Shown piece by piece: positions 10,901 through 21,835 of a stretch of 64,000 nt of DNA. Numbering within the stretch: the first letter of the stretch is position 1; every line of letters begins with the position of its first letter. Source of the stretch: Aplidium turbinatum (taxonomy: Eukaryota; Chordata; Ascidiacea; Aplousobranchia; Polyclinidae); the NCBI GenBank assembly GCA_918807975.1, contig OU964935.1, positions 10,441,823 to 10,505,822 on the forward strand, written 5' to 3'. The notes under the pieces are model-generated. The model did no database searches. It saw only the letters and a program-made list of their open reading frames with translations, and had not been told where the DNA came from. A program made the translations under genes and the position numbers.

Positions 10901-13556
10901 CGCGGAAACAATCGGCCACCCCCACTAGTGGGGAACAAACCGACGATGGATTATGATGATGATGATGACGTAGCATCGTCTAAATTTTTCAAAAACATGA
11001 TGCATACTACTTATGGCCCAGACAAGGATTTAAAACTCAGCAGTAAACACGGTGTTTGAATGTGCAAACACATTAGCTTATTCGTTGAAAAACAACTCAA
11101 GACAAAAATCCTGACATGGCACATGGTCCTCCATCACGCACAAACTTGTGATTGCTATGAGGTCATTACAGATTCCCATGCAATGCTGCGGTATCCTTGT
11201 AAATATATACAAAGCTAGACGAAACCAATGGCGTAACCAGAAAAATTTTTTGGGGGGGGCCAAATATTTGATGAATTGAAGAGAACAACAAAGTGTTCCC
11301 TTCAACAACATGAACTGGATCTAAGCCTTCGCCATTTGATGTGCAGTGGCGTATCCTGGTGGGTTGAGCAAGGGAAGCAATGAAAGTGGTGGGGGGTTAG
11401 AGCGTGCCGAAGGCACGCGTATTTTAGGGGGTCCGGGGACATGCCCCCCGAAAAATTTTTGAAAAATTACACTCAAATAATGGATTATAGCGCTTTCTGG
11501 AAACACTTTTAGGGTAATATTTGTATGAAGTTTATTAGCAGATAAACAGCTATTAACTTATTAAAGGTAGTTTTAACACACAAACGGGCAAAAACTGCGG
11601 CTAAAATTAGAGAACACCAACAACTCAGCTACCGTACACAAAAACTCAATAACTACACAAAAACCCAACACAGTAAGCCATTCTGAAATTGCTTCCACAA
11701 ATTAGTTCAAAGAAACGTAAATCGCGTAAACTCTGCACGATTTGCAAAATTTATTGGTGTCTTTCTGTGTGTCTAAAACAAGTCCTGGGGGGTGTTAATA
11801 GCCAGATGTCTTGGAAAACGTTATAAATTTCTACAAATTTTATTAAATTTTCAACAAAGGGCTCAACTTCGGAATCCAAACTTGGAAAATTTGGGGGGGG
11901 GCCATGGCTCCTTTCTCCCCCCCCTGGCTACGCCTATGGACGAAACGCGTGTCATTTAACGTGACATGAAACTCACTCGCGTATGATTGGAGCCAGTTGA
12001 GTGCCCAAGTCGTCACAATGAAATGACCTTTCAAACAAAACAGTGTCGTCATTTTCGTTGACATAATATCGTAACATATCCGTTTCATTTGGTAACCTCT
12101 CCCGTTCAATTACCAGCCCAACAGTGTCTTCATTTCTTTGCGGGGAATGCGGTATATAAGCAGGAAGCAGAAACACCTACATGACAATCAAAACCGCAAA
12201 CGTTATGACATCACACATTCCAGCATTTGCAGAACTTTTGTTTACACTTTGCAGTTTAATAGCAGATGTGTACTGTAAAATGTTTTTCACGCAAAAAGAC
12301 CATAGAAATTTATGATTCTACAAAAAAATTTAAAAGAAATTACAAAAAAATTTAAAAGAAACCACAAAGAAATTACAAGAAATAGAAATTTATGATTCTA
12401 CAAACTGCCAGCTGCCAAAGAGGCTTTCTCAATCAATCTAACGATAAAGCTCTCACAAACAATATAAGCAAATGCATAAAATTGCAATATACAGTAGAAT
12501 TCGTCTAATTCGTCACCTCAAAAGGATTAGAACAAAGTGACGAATTAAGTGAACTGATGAGTTATGCAAACAGGTCAAAACAACAATGACTTCTGTGGGG
12601 ATCCACAATAATGTGACAAACAAGGCGAACTGATAAATTGAACGAATTTTACTGTACTTTAAACTTACCTGACCCTCCTTTATATCTATGTCTCTATGCA
12701 CTCCCTTCTCAACTACTTTCAAACACATGTCTCCTTTGACCATATAAAAAAACTGAAACGAAATGCAATATACAACTTGTTATAATTTTTACAGTATGAA
12801 CAAGTTCATAATTTCTACATCAAAGCAATTTTTTTTTCAAGAAATCACAGCCACATAGTTCCTTTTTATAAGATTTAATTGAAAGTTTTCATGAATAATT
12901 GTACGTTCCAAGTTATGTAGCCTTCAGCTGAAAGTTAGCACATTTATTGACATACATAAAAGATATTTATGATATTATTTAATAATAATCGACTATGATT
13001 ATTATTACTTGCTCATAATGCAATTACTTTTATTCAAAACTTGAGAACACTCAACTGTGATTGCAAAATCTGGCATTCAACGGATTTAAAATTTTGTAGA
13101 ACTTATCAGAAAGGTGACATCATCAGGCTTGTAATCTCAGCTCTAAACTACTGATGACATCAAGCGTGACCTTGCAAATTAAAAAAAAGCTATGAACTGG
13201 AGTGGGGGCAAAAAATATAAATACATGTACATACAGTGTTAGGTGTACAGTGTTAGGTGTACATACAATATAAAATTAGGATGGATGCCAAGTTGACATT
13301 TTATACTGCATTGCACAAATGAACTACCAATATATAATTAGTTTCGTTTTATATTTATTCTGTACCTACTCTAAAGTAATTAGTGTTTACAATTAATGAA
13401 AAAATATATACATTTGAATGTGAATGTATGCATGTTTTCAGTGAGACATTTTTTCATGTACAAATTTTGAGTATTACCTCTTCACCTTCTTCAATGTGAT
13501 AATCTTTTCTTATGTTAGGTCCACCGACAAACATGATTTTCAGCTGCTTGTTGTGG
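7966..13556 (-). CDS. HAAO: 3-hydroxyanthranilate 3,4-dioxygenase (HAAO), 7 exons, 5'-incomplete
   Basis: This non-haem iron dioxygenase opens the ring of 3-hydroxyanthranilate in the cytosolic kynurenine pathway, giving the precursor of quinolinate and NAD. Minus-strand exons, all with GT-AG introns and matching phases, are 13478-13556, 12669-12752, 11977-12176, 10577-10620, 10108-10313, 9504-9586 and 7966-8032, which ends in TGA. Together they give 253 residues; the human protein has 286. The cupin core shows HIEEGEE (first His and Glu iron ligands), IPHSPQR (third His ligand and a substrate Arg) and GLVIERER (substrate Glu). [12 protein letters not shown] and EHWLWQL are also family hallmarks. 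The C-terminal exon reads [15 protein letters not shown]. The first coding exon, about 30 residues, should lie above 13556 but was not found. Introns carry elements at 8670, 9947, 10750, 11226 and 12492. Identity is firm. Confidence 0.95.
8670..8892. mobile_element. short element with 11-bp target duplication, copy 1
   Basis: The element is flanked by a perfect 11-bp repeat, CCCATTATGAA, at 8659-8669 and 8893-8903. Inside are three or four 'ttcggtgagtccga' units on the left, an AT-rich middle with 'ttagggttaggggttagg', and inverted 'tcggactcaccgaa' units on the right. It ends in 'agtagcagac'. A second copy at 27279-27433 has the same ends and its own 11-bp duplication. This copy lies in the last HAAO intron. 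The superfamily is not assigned. Confidence 0.8.
9947..10059. mobile_element. 113-bp hAT-type MITE in a HAAO intron
   Basis: The ends are CAAGGCTGTGG and CCACAGCCCTG, with 'gtggagtcgg' and 'cttcgactccac' just inside, a common animal hAT MITE signature. The flanking octamers gtttatat and gtttaaac agree at six of eight positions. Confidence 0.75.
10750..10976 (+). mobile_element. LINE 3' end fragment, antisense in a HAAO intron
   Basis: A frame at 10762-10956 encodes [20 protein letters not shown] and [14 protein letters not shown]. These are the C-terminal residues found downstream of the reverse transcriptase in the LINE family at 29042-32112, and a (gat)n tail follows at 10952-10970. The copy is strongly 5' truncated. 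Confidence 0.8.
11226..11938. mobile_element. hAT-type MITE in HAAO intron, 38 bp from an exon
   Basis: The ends CAATGGCGTAACCAG and CTGGCTACGCCTATG are inverted and flanked by a perfect 8-bp duplication, GACGAAAC (11218-11225 and 11939-11946). G-rich and C-rich runs lie next to the ends, as in the related copies at 25538, 45125 and 59220. A second hAT-like left end (CAGTGGCGTATCC at about 11344) occurs inside without a clear partner. Confidence 0.88.
12304..12404. repeat. imperfect direct repeats in a HAAO intron
   Basis: 'agaaatttatgattctacaa' occurs at about 12304 and 12384. Between them 'aaatttaaaagaaattacaa' is repeated two to three times. It is simple A-rich tandem duplication. Confidence 0.6.
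12492..12654. mobile_element. 163-bp Tc1/pogo-type MITE in a HAAO intron
   Basis: The ends CAGTAGAATTCGT and ACGAATTTTACTG-like form an inverted pair flanked by TA on both sides (12490-12491 and 12655-12656), as expected for a Tc1/mariner-pogo MITE. Its right edge lies 14 bp from the end of the HAAO exon at 12669-12752. Confidence 0.7.
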
Positions 13557-14289
13557 CTGCAAAAACATGAAAATGGATAAAAACAATGTCTAAAAAAGTT
13601 GAAAAAATGTCACATCATACACTCACTTGAAACTCAACCAGTTAAAGTATATTTCATTTCAACTAGCCGTTCGAACAGTGCATAATTAAACCTGTAGTTT
13701 TGTGTGATGAGTTTCAATCATTTATCACTCTTTTTCTATATGAGTCACAAAAAAACTTCCTTAGTAAATTGTTTGGATTTGATGTTCTGTTTTTTTAAAA
13801 TAACAGCATATTTTGATGACATCATTATCATCATAATTATTTTAATTTTCTTGATTTCAGCTTTTTGTTCTTGTTGATATTTTTAGAAAATAGATGATGA
13901 CGATAATAAAGCTGAAACAAAAAAAGGTTTTTGCAAATTGCCTGTTCATCACTCTGTAATGATACATATAAAACCAAGACCTTTAACCTGTCCAATAAGC
14001 AAACATACGAATAGCTTCAATAGGCTATACACTAAGCAAATTACAAAACAGCAGAGTTAAACTACATTGCTGATGTTCATATTCTTCTAACTTGCAGAAA
14101 TATATAAAATTGTTGCATTGCATCATGAGTAAACCCAAAAAAAATCAAAAGGTAGGCTGGAAAATAAAGTGCTCTTACTTAATTTTTAGTTTATATTAAA
14201 GACAGTATTAGAAAAATTGCAATAACAAAAACAAAATCATAAACCAACAGATACGGTACACTTTCATAACTAATACCAATTAATAACCC

Positions 14290-14498
14290 GTCAACCGGGG
14301 TGACTTTGTTCACCGGGGTGACTTTGATCAGCACTGTTTTAGCTTTGTAATCGCCAATTTGAGTAACTGGACTTCGCTCAAATTCCAAGGATGGGGTCTG
14401 AAGTACTTGAGCGAAGTCCAGTTACTCAAATTGTCGGTTACAAAGCTAAAACAGTGCTGATCAAAGTCACCCCGGTGAACAAAGTCACCCCGGTTGAC
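14290..14498. repeat. foldback element, about 92-bp arms
   Basis: The left arm at 14290-14382 starts GTCAACCGGGGTGACTTTG. It is the inverse of 14407-14498, ending AAAGTCACCCCGGTTGAC, with only a few mismatches. 'CACCGGGGTGACTTTG' is present twice per arm. The spacer is about 24 bp, so this is a young foldback MITE. Confidence 0.85.
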
Positions 14499-15063
14499 AG
14501 AATATCTGATCCTTAAATAAACCTTCATAAGAAATAATTATGGGAGCACAAAATGTATATATATCAAAAACACATAGCAGAATAGTATGGTACTGCAACT
14601 TGATATAAGACGTCATAAGATGATTCCAACAAAAATTTTAAAGGATCACTGCCCCAGTGATTGTCAAGTCTCACCTTGAATGCAGTGAGCCTAAGTGCAT
14701 TTATCACTGCTGGTGTAAATTATTTCAGGCATTTATTGCACGCACTGTGAAAAAGTTACTTTTGAGCCTTGACATAATTTGTGACTTAAATACAATTTTA
14801 AGCCATGGCCACTTGTGCCATAGGTTATTTGTATACATTTGAAACAATACAGTATAATTTACATCATATAAACCATTTAAATATTTATATATAAACTTGA
14901 ATAATATCATAGCAAAGATGTCAAAACGCCAAAGTAGGCAAGTTTAATATGTCTAATCTTGTAGGATATGATAAATGCCTTAATTGCAGGTACCAATTTG
15001 GTTGCAAACCTTTGAAAATTTTCTATTACTACAGAGTACTTACTGTAGGCTATATATATGTTG

Positions 15064-16022
15064 CAGGCCTCGAAATTCGTTTTTGTTGACGGCGGACAAA
15101 CGTGTCCGGTCTGAGCAGCTATCTCGGCGGACAAATTAAGTCTCACGGCGGACACACCAGTTTTAGCGTCGATCGTCATGCTTAATCACTTTATCTTGAT
15201 AATTCTTCGCCCTTTGAGGACTATAGCTACGGTTGATAAGGCTTTTTGAAATTTCAGCGAAGTCACTCTGAAAGGCTTTTATCAGACCAACGATGTGCGC
15301 TCGAAGAGTCAAAGCGCCGTGTAGATGCTTAATACGACGCATATCTGATTAGCTTCCACCGAACGAGATCGTGTGGCTTATTGCGTCACAATGCTCTGGG
15401 CACGAGTCGGGAAAACTTCTACACTAATGCCACTATTTTCTGCAGTGCAAAGTTTCATTGGGCTTTTTTCTTAAGTTTATTTTTGCGTGTCTTGTGAGCG
15501 AAATTTAATTTTCCTTGGGCGTTTTCTATCTTACTGTAATACCAAAACTTAACAAATTTTGCTGCATCTTGCTGTAATATAGCCTACTCGTATAATCTAA
15601 TTTTGTAACCAACCTTGCAGGATCAATATTACTCGATCAAAGCCAGACATTGTGACGTAAGACTTGAACTAAGTTGCGCGTGATTAGTGTAGAAGTAGAA
15701 GTACCGGTATTCCCATCGATTCTTAGCGAAGAATTTGCCTTTGTTATGCTGATTCAATGTCATCAATCGTTGAAGCAACGTAAAAATCGAAAGTTTTCCT
15801 TTTTGAATGGAAGCTAGGAGATACAGTATTCACATTTTCTAGATGCGCGGAAATTATATTCTTGCAACAATTGTTCGTGCTATGCAATGACGATTTGTAT
15901 CGGTAATTCCTGTGTTATTTCTCGGCGGACAAATATGACCGATCTAAAGGGTACTTCCCGCGGACATCACATGCTGTGACGGCGGACATGTCCGCCGTGT
16001 CCGCCGTGAATTTCGAGGCCTG
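15064..16022. mobile_element. CAGGCCTCGAAATT-ended element, copy 1
   Basis: The terminal inverted repeats are CAGGCCTCGAAATTCG and GAATTTCGAGGCCTG, with repeated 'cggcggaca' next to both ends. Flanking ATGTTG (15058-15063 and 16023-16028) is a 6-bp duplication. It is 959 bp with no open frame. The copy at 25092-26482 is of similar length once its nested insertion is removed. The superfamily is not assigned. Confidence 0.85.
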
Positions 16023-16573
16023 ATGTTGGAAACTATTGTATTCCAAAATCGGACAAACTAATGCTTTAAAAAGAGTGACAAACACTGCACATCAAAATTA
16101 GATATAGAACGCCGAATCACAACATCGAATTAGATATAGAACACCGAAACGCAGTACATAATTATATATATTTTATTAAAAAAAAAAAATAAGAACAAGA
16201 GCACCACATAGGCTTAGTCAAAATAATTGTAATATATACAAACGTACAGCATTTTATTGCATACTGGAGGAAGGAAGTCTTTTTCATTTTCGGAAATCCA
16301 ACTTTTTATGTTAACAACATTCAGAGACATTCCACAGTTTTTTTTTAACTAGCCTACCTAGTTATGTTTTTGCTGCATTGATAAAAGCAAATAAACATAA
16401 ATTTTCAGTTGACACATCAACCAAATTAAAGTCGTAACACTGCATTGATATATGATAACTTGATTCATTCTCAACGCCATTACGCCAATAAAAGTCGCAT
16501 TTGCTTACTCTCAAGTCAACAAAACTTTTGAGCTTTTTTGCAACTTGCAAGTCAACTCACAGAAGATGTCTAT

Positions 16574-17459
16574 TAGAGATGCAGCGAACCCAAAATTTTT
16601 ATCCGCACACCGCACCGCAACTGACTCATCTATCCGCGCACCGCACCGCACACCGCAATTTATCTGGAACTTTGACACTGCACCGCACCGCACACCGCAA
16701 ATTACAAAATTAAAAAAAAATATTTTAACGAGTTATTGTTTAGAAAGTCAATTGTAGGAAAAAGCATCCATGGCATATAACTGGTAACCTAGTACCAATA
16801 CAGTTGTGCACTAATTGGCCAGGCTAACCAGATCATATTCTCTTATCAGCAATGCATCTAAGTTCTAAGACATAATACAAACTAAGACAAATAGAATGTT
16901 CCTGGATCCAGTATCAGGACTTTTGAACACTTTTTGTAAGCAATAATGCAATTATACCGGTAATGCCAGTGGCTATATGAACTACACACACAAGAGTAAA
17001 ACTTATAGCCTGAACTCACTGGGCTAACTGATATAGTAAATAATGCGGTAGTTGCGCTAGGCCTATAGCCTGGTAACTGAGCTTATCAGCTAGGCTACTA
17101 ACCAAAAACATTCGTACAGCTTCCCTGACAAGCAAGCCCTAAAACCCTGTCAACTGCAAGCCATTTGCAATTTGCATTTGCATAGCTTTCCATCTTAGGG
17201 TTTCCGAAGGGAAAAATAACTGATCCGTGTTTCCAATTTAAATTTGAAGTTTCATAGCTGATTCTTGAAAAGTTGAAAGTTTACGTTTACGAAAGTTTAA
17301 TTTCTTGAAAGTTTACGTTTACGAAAAATTAATTTCTTGAAAGTTTACGCGGCAAGCGGCGCGGCGCGGCTTTGTCATTTCAACCTTCCACGCGGCGCGG
17401 CGCGGCACGCGGCGAAAAAGTCAAAAGCGGCCGCGTACGCGGCGCGGCTTGCATCACTA
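16574..17459. mobile_element. hAT element with GC-rich CCGCAC/GCGGCG ends
   Basis: The left end TAGAGATGCAGCG and right end GCAAGCCGCG..GCATCACTA-type sequence form the hAT pattern TAG(A/T)GATGCA. They are flanked by a perfect 8-bp duplication, ATGTCTAT (16566-16573 and 17460-17467). The left subterminal zone has 'ccgcaccgcacaccgc' repeats, the right one 'cggcgcggcgcggc'. There is no transposase. Confidence 0.85.
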
Positions 17460-17749
17460 ATGTCTATGGCGCTGGTCAATAATGTGATTTCGGTTCCGGG
17501 AAACCACCGGAGTAACAAAATTAATTTTTTTATTGCCTTCAGTTTTCCATAGCGTTTTTTCAAATACAAAACTGTGGTTTGTTTCAAAAAGAGCTGCGAA
17601 TCATTAAAAAAGAAAAAACGATAAGTGTACATCATGCAAATTTTTGAAACCGCTGAGTTTTGAAATTTTTATCCTCGCCATTCCTCATCGTGCTGGGAAA
17701 GCTTCTTGAAGAGCTTAATCCTAGCAGTTTCGCATACTTGTAAAGACTT

Positions 17750-17935
17750 TGAATCAGTTCAGTTTCAGTTCAGTTTGTTTTTATTTCTGACCATCACAAC
17801 GAAAAAACAATATATGGCAAACATAGCAGAGGTCTAGAAAAAGGTAAAAGCAACAAAACGCGGACGTAACGTGCATGATACCACAGCAGGACAATCGGTT
17901 TAAAATATGACACGGTCGCAACACCTCACTCAACA
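17750..17935 (+). repeat. dispersed repeat, probable retroposon tail
   Basis: 'ttatttctgaccatcacaac' followed by A-rich 'aaaaaggtaaaagcaacaaa' and 'cgtgcatgataccac' matches about 6285-6470. Weaker copies are at about 21126-21260 and 41239-41370. Confidence 0.55.
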
Positions 17936-17947
17936 ATCACTGACGCA

Positions 17948-18196
17948 CTGGGCCGGATTTAGCTGATGGGGGGCCCGGGGCACTTTTAGATCGGGGAGCC
18001 CCCGTGCAAAAAAAATTTTTTCAAGCCTACGACGCGAAAAACCACCTCTACGTCTTCAGTAGCATCAGTCCAGTACTGCACAGCATTTTGCAGAAACTTT
18101 AAAGGCCAAAAGGAAAAAATAACACAAAATCACATTTTTTTCCACATAGGGGGGCCCGGGAAAACTGCCCCCTCTGCCCTCCTAAGTCCGGGCCTG
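17948..18196. mobile_element. hAT MITE, GGGCCGGATTTAG family, copy 1
   Basis: The inverted ends CTGGGCCGGATTTAG and AAGTCCGGGCCTG are flanked by a perfect CTGACGCA duplication (17940-17947 and 18197-18204). 'ggggggcccggggcac' and its inverse lie inside. The sister copy is at 40258-40440. Confidence 0.88.
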
Positions 18197-18228
18197 CTGA
18201 CGCAGTAGTAAAGTTTCCGATTCTTAAC

Positions 18229-18400
18229 GTCTTGTTGCCAGGGAATGATTCCACCTGTTAGATGTCGCTGAATGGAGAGCAGTCCTTAACGACGGTTGCT
18301 CAAGCGCACTCACCGAGAGCCGAACTGGCGCCGCTTGATCTTGAAGTTTCTTCGTTTACGAAGACACGAGCTAACCAACTGAGCTATCGGGGCTGACATT
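18229..18400 (-). mobile_element. SINE-B copy, minus strand
   Basis: On the minus strand it begins 'agccccgatagctcagttgg' (A box), then 'gcgccagttcggctctc' (B-box region) and 'gagcaaccg..ggactgctctcc'. This parallels the copies at 5170 and 57107. Confidence 0.7.
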
Positions 18401-19608
18401 ATCGTATCTTCTAGCTAGAAGTTACTGGTTAAAACAAACCGGCTATAAATAGAGACGAAATTTGCGTAATTGATTAGCCTATTGAGATTATCATTGATTG
18501 AAATTTAAATTGGGATTATTGAATAGCCTACGAGTAGATGAGAGTTGGTGCTATTAGAAGTTGTGATCGAGATTAGAGTTGTATGAGAGGTTGTAAGTGA
18601 ATTACGTTGAAGTCGATTATAAGAGCTACATGTATTGGAATCTATTGCTGTTCTGTTATTCTTGATTAGTTGTTGGAAGTGCTGAACCATTCGTTAAAGT
18701 CCTGCAAGAATTTTCATTTATCATCTCACAAGTAATCACCATTCGACCATTTATTTGACTGTTTTACGTTGATATCCCAATAACTACGTCTTTTCCCAAG
18801 TCTCTTTCCTCGTGAGAGATAGAAAGAATCGTGACAGTGCCATAGCACTAGAAAAAAACAGAGAAAGTTCAATTACCAAACCTGGTTTAGTGGTTACATA
18901 ACAGTACGTTTCCACTTTTAAGGGCATAGGCTATGGGATTAAGTTATTTGAAACATTTTGAATTGTGTTAATTAGGATTAGAACCGGTTTTATTGTTCAC
19001 AATAAGTTGGTAGGCTACACTTTTGACATGATTGACAAATAGGCTAAGTTGAACACCGCATATACCGTACCGTAGCCTATACAATCTTTGCAGGTTGTGT
19101 CTTCTCTATTAACTTGTTAACAGTTCTGCTGCCGTAAGCGAATTAGCTCGTGCAATTGTGATGTAATTTAACGTCACATGACGTCACAATGTTCCAAAAA
19201 CCCTAATGTGTTGCCAATCTGGGGGCCTGACAATGACAGGTTACTTCAATTTTAAACCCAAAAAAACGATTTTTAACCCATTTCCCCGTCAAATTCTTAA
19301 AAGTAAATAGAAATCAAAACACCAACCAGTGCGAAAAAAACTTGAAGTTCAGAAATGAATTCTAAGTCCAGATCAGGGTGGCCAGATTGGCCTTTTTTAA
19401 AGTCTGTTGGCCTTAGAAATTATACGTTAGGCCTTTTTCTAGATTTGGCCTTTTTTAAAATTTACTCTTCAAAATGCATAATAATCAATATTTCTCATAT
19501 ATCGTAACCTTACCAGATGAAACCATATTCACCATTGTTCAATACATGTTCTATCCTTGTTCAATAGTCGTAATGTGACGCCGGCGCCGAGTCAGACTGC
19601 GCTCACCC

Positions 19609-20006
19609 GGTAGCCACTTTAACAAGTCGAAATTCTGCCACTGAAATTGATTAGAATGAAACCGCCAACCAATCATAAGCTACGGTTTAAGTGACGTAAA
19701 AAATGGCGAAAAGAAGATCATAGAAAGCAAATTAAGTGATGGATCTTTTGTCAGCTGGTTGGCTTAGGGGATAGGGTTAGGGCTAGAAAGTAGTCATTTC
19801 ATTGACGCGTGTTCGATTCTCACCACTGCTATTGCTCTTTTTCTTCTGTAATTACCAAATAAAGTTCAAAACAAGCAATAACTCTCTGGATGAGTGCTAG
19901 AAGGGTCACAATTGGACGGCAGCCTCTTATAACACGTTCTGATTGGTTGGCGGTTGCATTGTAGTCAATTTCAGTGGCAGAATTTCGACTTGTTAAAGTG
20001 GCTACC
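19609..20006 (+). mobile_element. mutator-like MITE carrying a tRNA-like core, copy 1
   Basis: Long terminal inverted repeats start GGTAGCCACTTTAACAAGTC and end in the inverse, GTGGCTACC. The 9-bp duplication CGCTCACCC (19600-19608 and 20007-20015) is of the length typical of mutator-like elements. In the middle, 19757-19830 resembles a tRNA: A-box-like 'tggcttagggg' and B-box 'gttcgattct', followed by 'accaaataaagtt'. There is no protein frame. Copies are at 59766-60157 (opposite strand) and 40491-40822 (decayed). Confidence 0.85.
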
Positions 20007-20293
20007 CGCTCACCCGCTCAGGCAGCCAGTGGTGCCAGATGTCACCACTGTAGGCGGTAGCGGATTAAAACTCGTCCGCTACAGTCCTTTAATTTATACT
20101 TGCTACTTTTTGGGCTACTTTCAGAAATATTTTTGCTACAATTTATTAAAATCCGGTACAAGTCATAAAATATCGATAAATATGAATATTATAGATATTA
20201 TTTTGGAATTATAATGTCAACGCTCAAAAGTAGGTAGCCTAACCTATACAGAAACGTAACGTGTTCACGTTTCGATCGATCGGTAGTCTAACA

Positions 20294-20723
20294 CAGAGGT
20301 CACCAAACTATGGATCGCGAACTGACTTCATCCGGCCCGCCACGTGCTGCGGAAATAACAGCTGCACTACAACTGTTAAGGAAAAAAGTTACCAAACTTT
20401 TTATAAAGGACTGACGTTGCTGTTTATCATTAGGCCACCACTAATGGGGACAGCCTAGGCCATATTTGGAAAGATGTAATGTTTTTTCAAGAGCACGATG
20501 CCCTGTAGTGCACCGGTATCACAGCAAGGGATAACTTTTCCAGCAACCTTTCGATTTTCATCACAACTTTGCTATTCCACGGCTGACTTTGTTATTTATT
20601 GTGCTCAATTGAAGTCAATGGAGATTCTAAATAGTTGTATATCTTTTCGCAATTTGCATCCAGCCCGCAGCTGTTAATCTCGCAGCAATCCGGCCCTAAG
20701 AGAAAAAAGTTTGGTGACCCATG
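20294..20723. mobile_element. probable hAT MITE
   Basis: The inverted ends CAGAGGTCACCAAACT and AGTTTGGTGACCCATG, plus 'catccggcccgc' inside, are typical of animal hAT MITEs. No clear 8-bp duplication is left. Confidence 0.6.
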
Positions 20724-20780
20724 GCCACATTGCAGTAACAGAATGAAAAGGCTAACCAAATGTGTGGCCTATCGTTTTAA

Positions 20781-21045
20781 CGTCGCTAAACGTTAAAATC
20801 GTGTAGAAAAGAGAACTTTGCTGACTAGGATACGTTGAAACTGAGAAACATTTACAGAAGCCCTTCGATACGTTGCATTTTTAAGATAATGTATTCAGAC
20901 GTTGAATCAATGTAGCCTACAAATGAACTGTTAGGCTAAATGGGTTCTTGGAACAAATTGAAGGGGTTCTGTGAATGTTTCCCAGTTTCAACGTATCCTA
21001 GTCAGCAAAGTTCTCTTTTCTACACGAGTTCAACGTTTAGCGACG
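20781..21045. repeat. inverted-repeat element abutting a large inverted duplication
   Basis: The left arm at about 20781-20850 (cgtcgctaaacgttaaaatc .. gttgaaactgagaaaca) matches the inverse of about 20977-21045 (tttcccagtttcaacgtatc .. cgtttagcgacg). Its last base coincides with the first base of the 21045-21283 arm. Confidence 0.75.
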
Positions 21046-21835
21046 TTCCGCATTTCCGCCTTTTAGTGTTGCCCTTAAAAATCTAATCAAATAAATGATG
21101 TTTCTAACCATGCAAAGTTTATATTCAATTCAATTTTATTTTTCTTTGCTGGCGTGAACATGTATACAGTAGAACGATCAGTAAACGCATGAATTTGTCA
21201 CCAACAAAAGGAAAAGATGACAAAACCAAAAGGTGTGCATTGATAAAACAGTGTTTGGAAAATACCGTACTATCTTAAAAATTCACAACCAAACCACCAA
21301 AGACTAAAAAAAGGAGAAAAAGAAACTATTTCTTCGTGGGTTGTAAAAGTTGGCCTACATTCCTACAATCACCACTTGCACAGAGTTGCCAGATTCAAAA
21401 TATTGCTGTAGCCAAACTTTAACTAAAAAATAGCCAAACACAGTAAAAAATAAACACATTTCAAAACGATATCACTCTAAAGATTTTTGAGCTTTGTAAT
21501 AGTTATATTTAAATAATTTCAAAAAATACACCATTTATAAGACTAAAAAGTCAAATGAACAATCTTCTTCATCGTGTGTCACACGGCCGTATAGCAAATT
21601 TTTAAGATAGTACGGTATTTTCCAAACACTGTTTTATCAATGCACACCTTTTGGTTTTGTCATCTTTTCCTTTTGTTGGTGACAAATTCATGCGTTTACT
21701 GATCGTTCTACTGTATACATGTTCACGCCAGCAAAGAAAAATAAAATTGAATTGAATATAAACTTTGCATGGTTAGAAACATCATTTATTTGATTAGATT
21801 TTTAAGGGCAACACTAAAAGGCGGAAATGCGGAAC
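21045..21835. repeat. large inverted duplication, 239-bp arms
   Basis: 21045-21283 and 21597-21835 are near-identical inverse copies of equal length, with a 313-bp spacer. Each arm carries the same 30-bp end of the element at 21806-22341 plus about 209 bp of its flank, so the arms arose by duplication of an existing junction rather than as simple transposon termini. Confidence 0.85.

Noticed and set aside
17337-17552. GC-rich reading frame with CpG-island look
   Set aside because: It falls on the 'gcggcgcggc' array at the right end of a hAT element with a perfect target duplication.
19375-19460. hAT-like end CAGGGTGGCCAGATTGG with TTGGCCTTTTT repeats, similar to 51990-52096
   Set aside because: Only single ends are visible at each site and no partner or duplication could be paired, so they are not called as elements.
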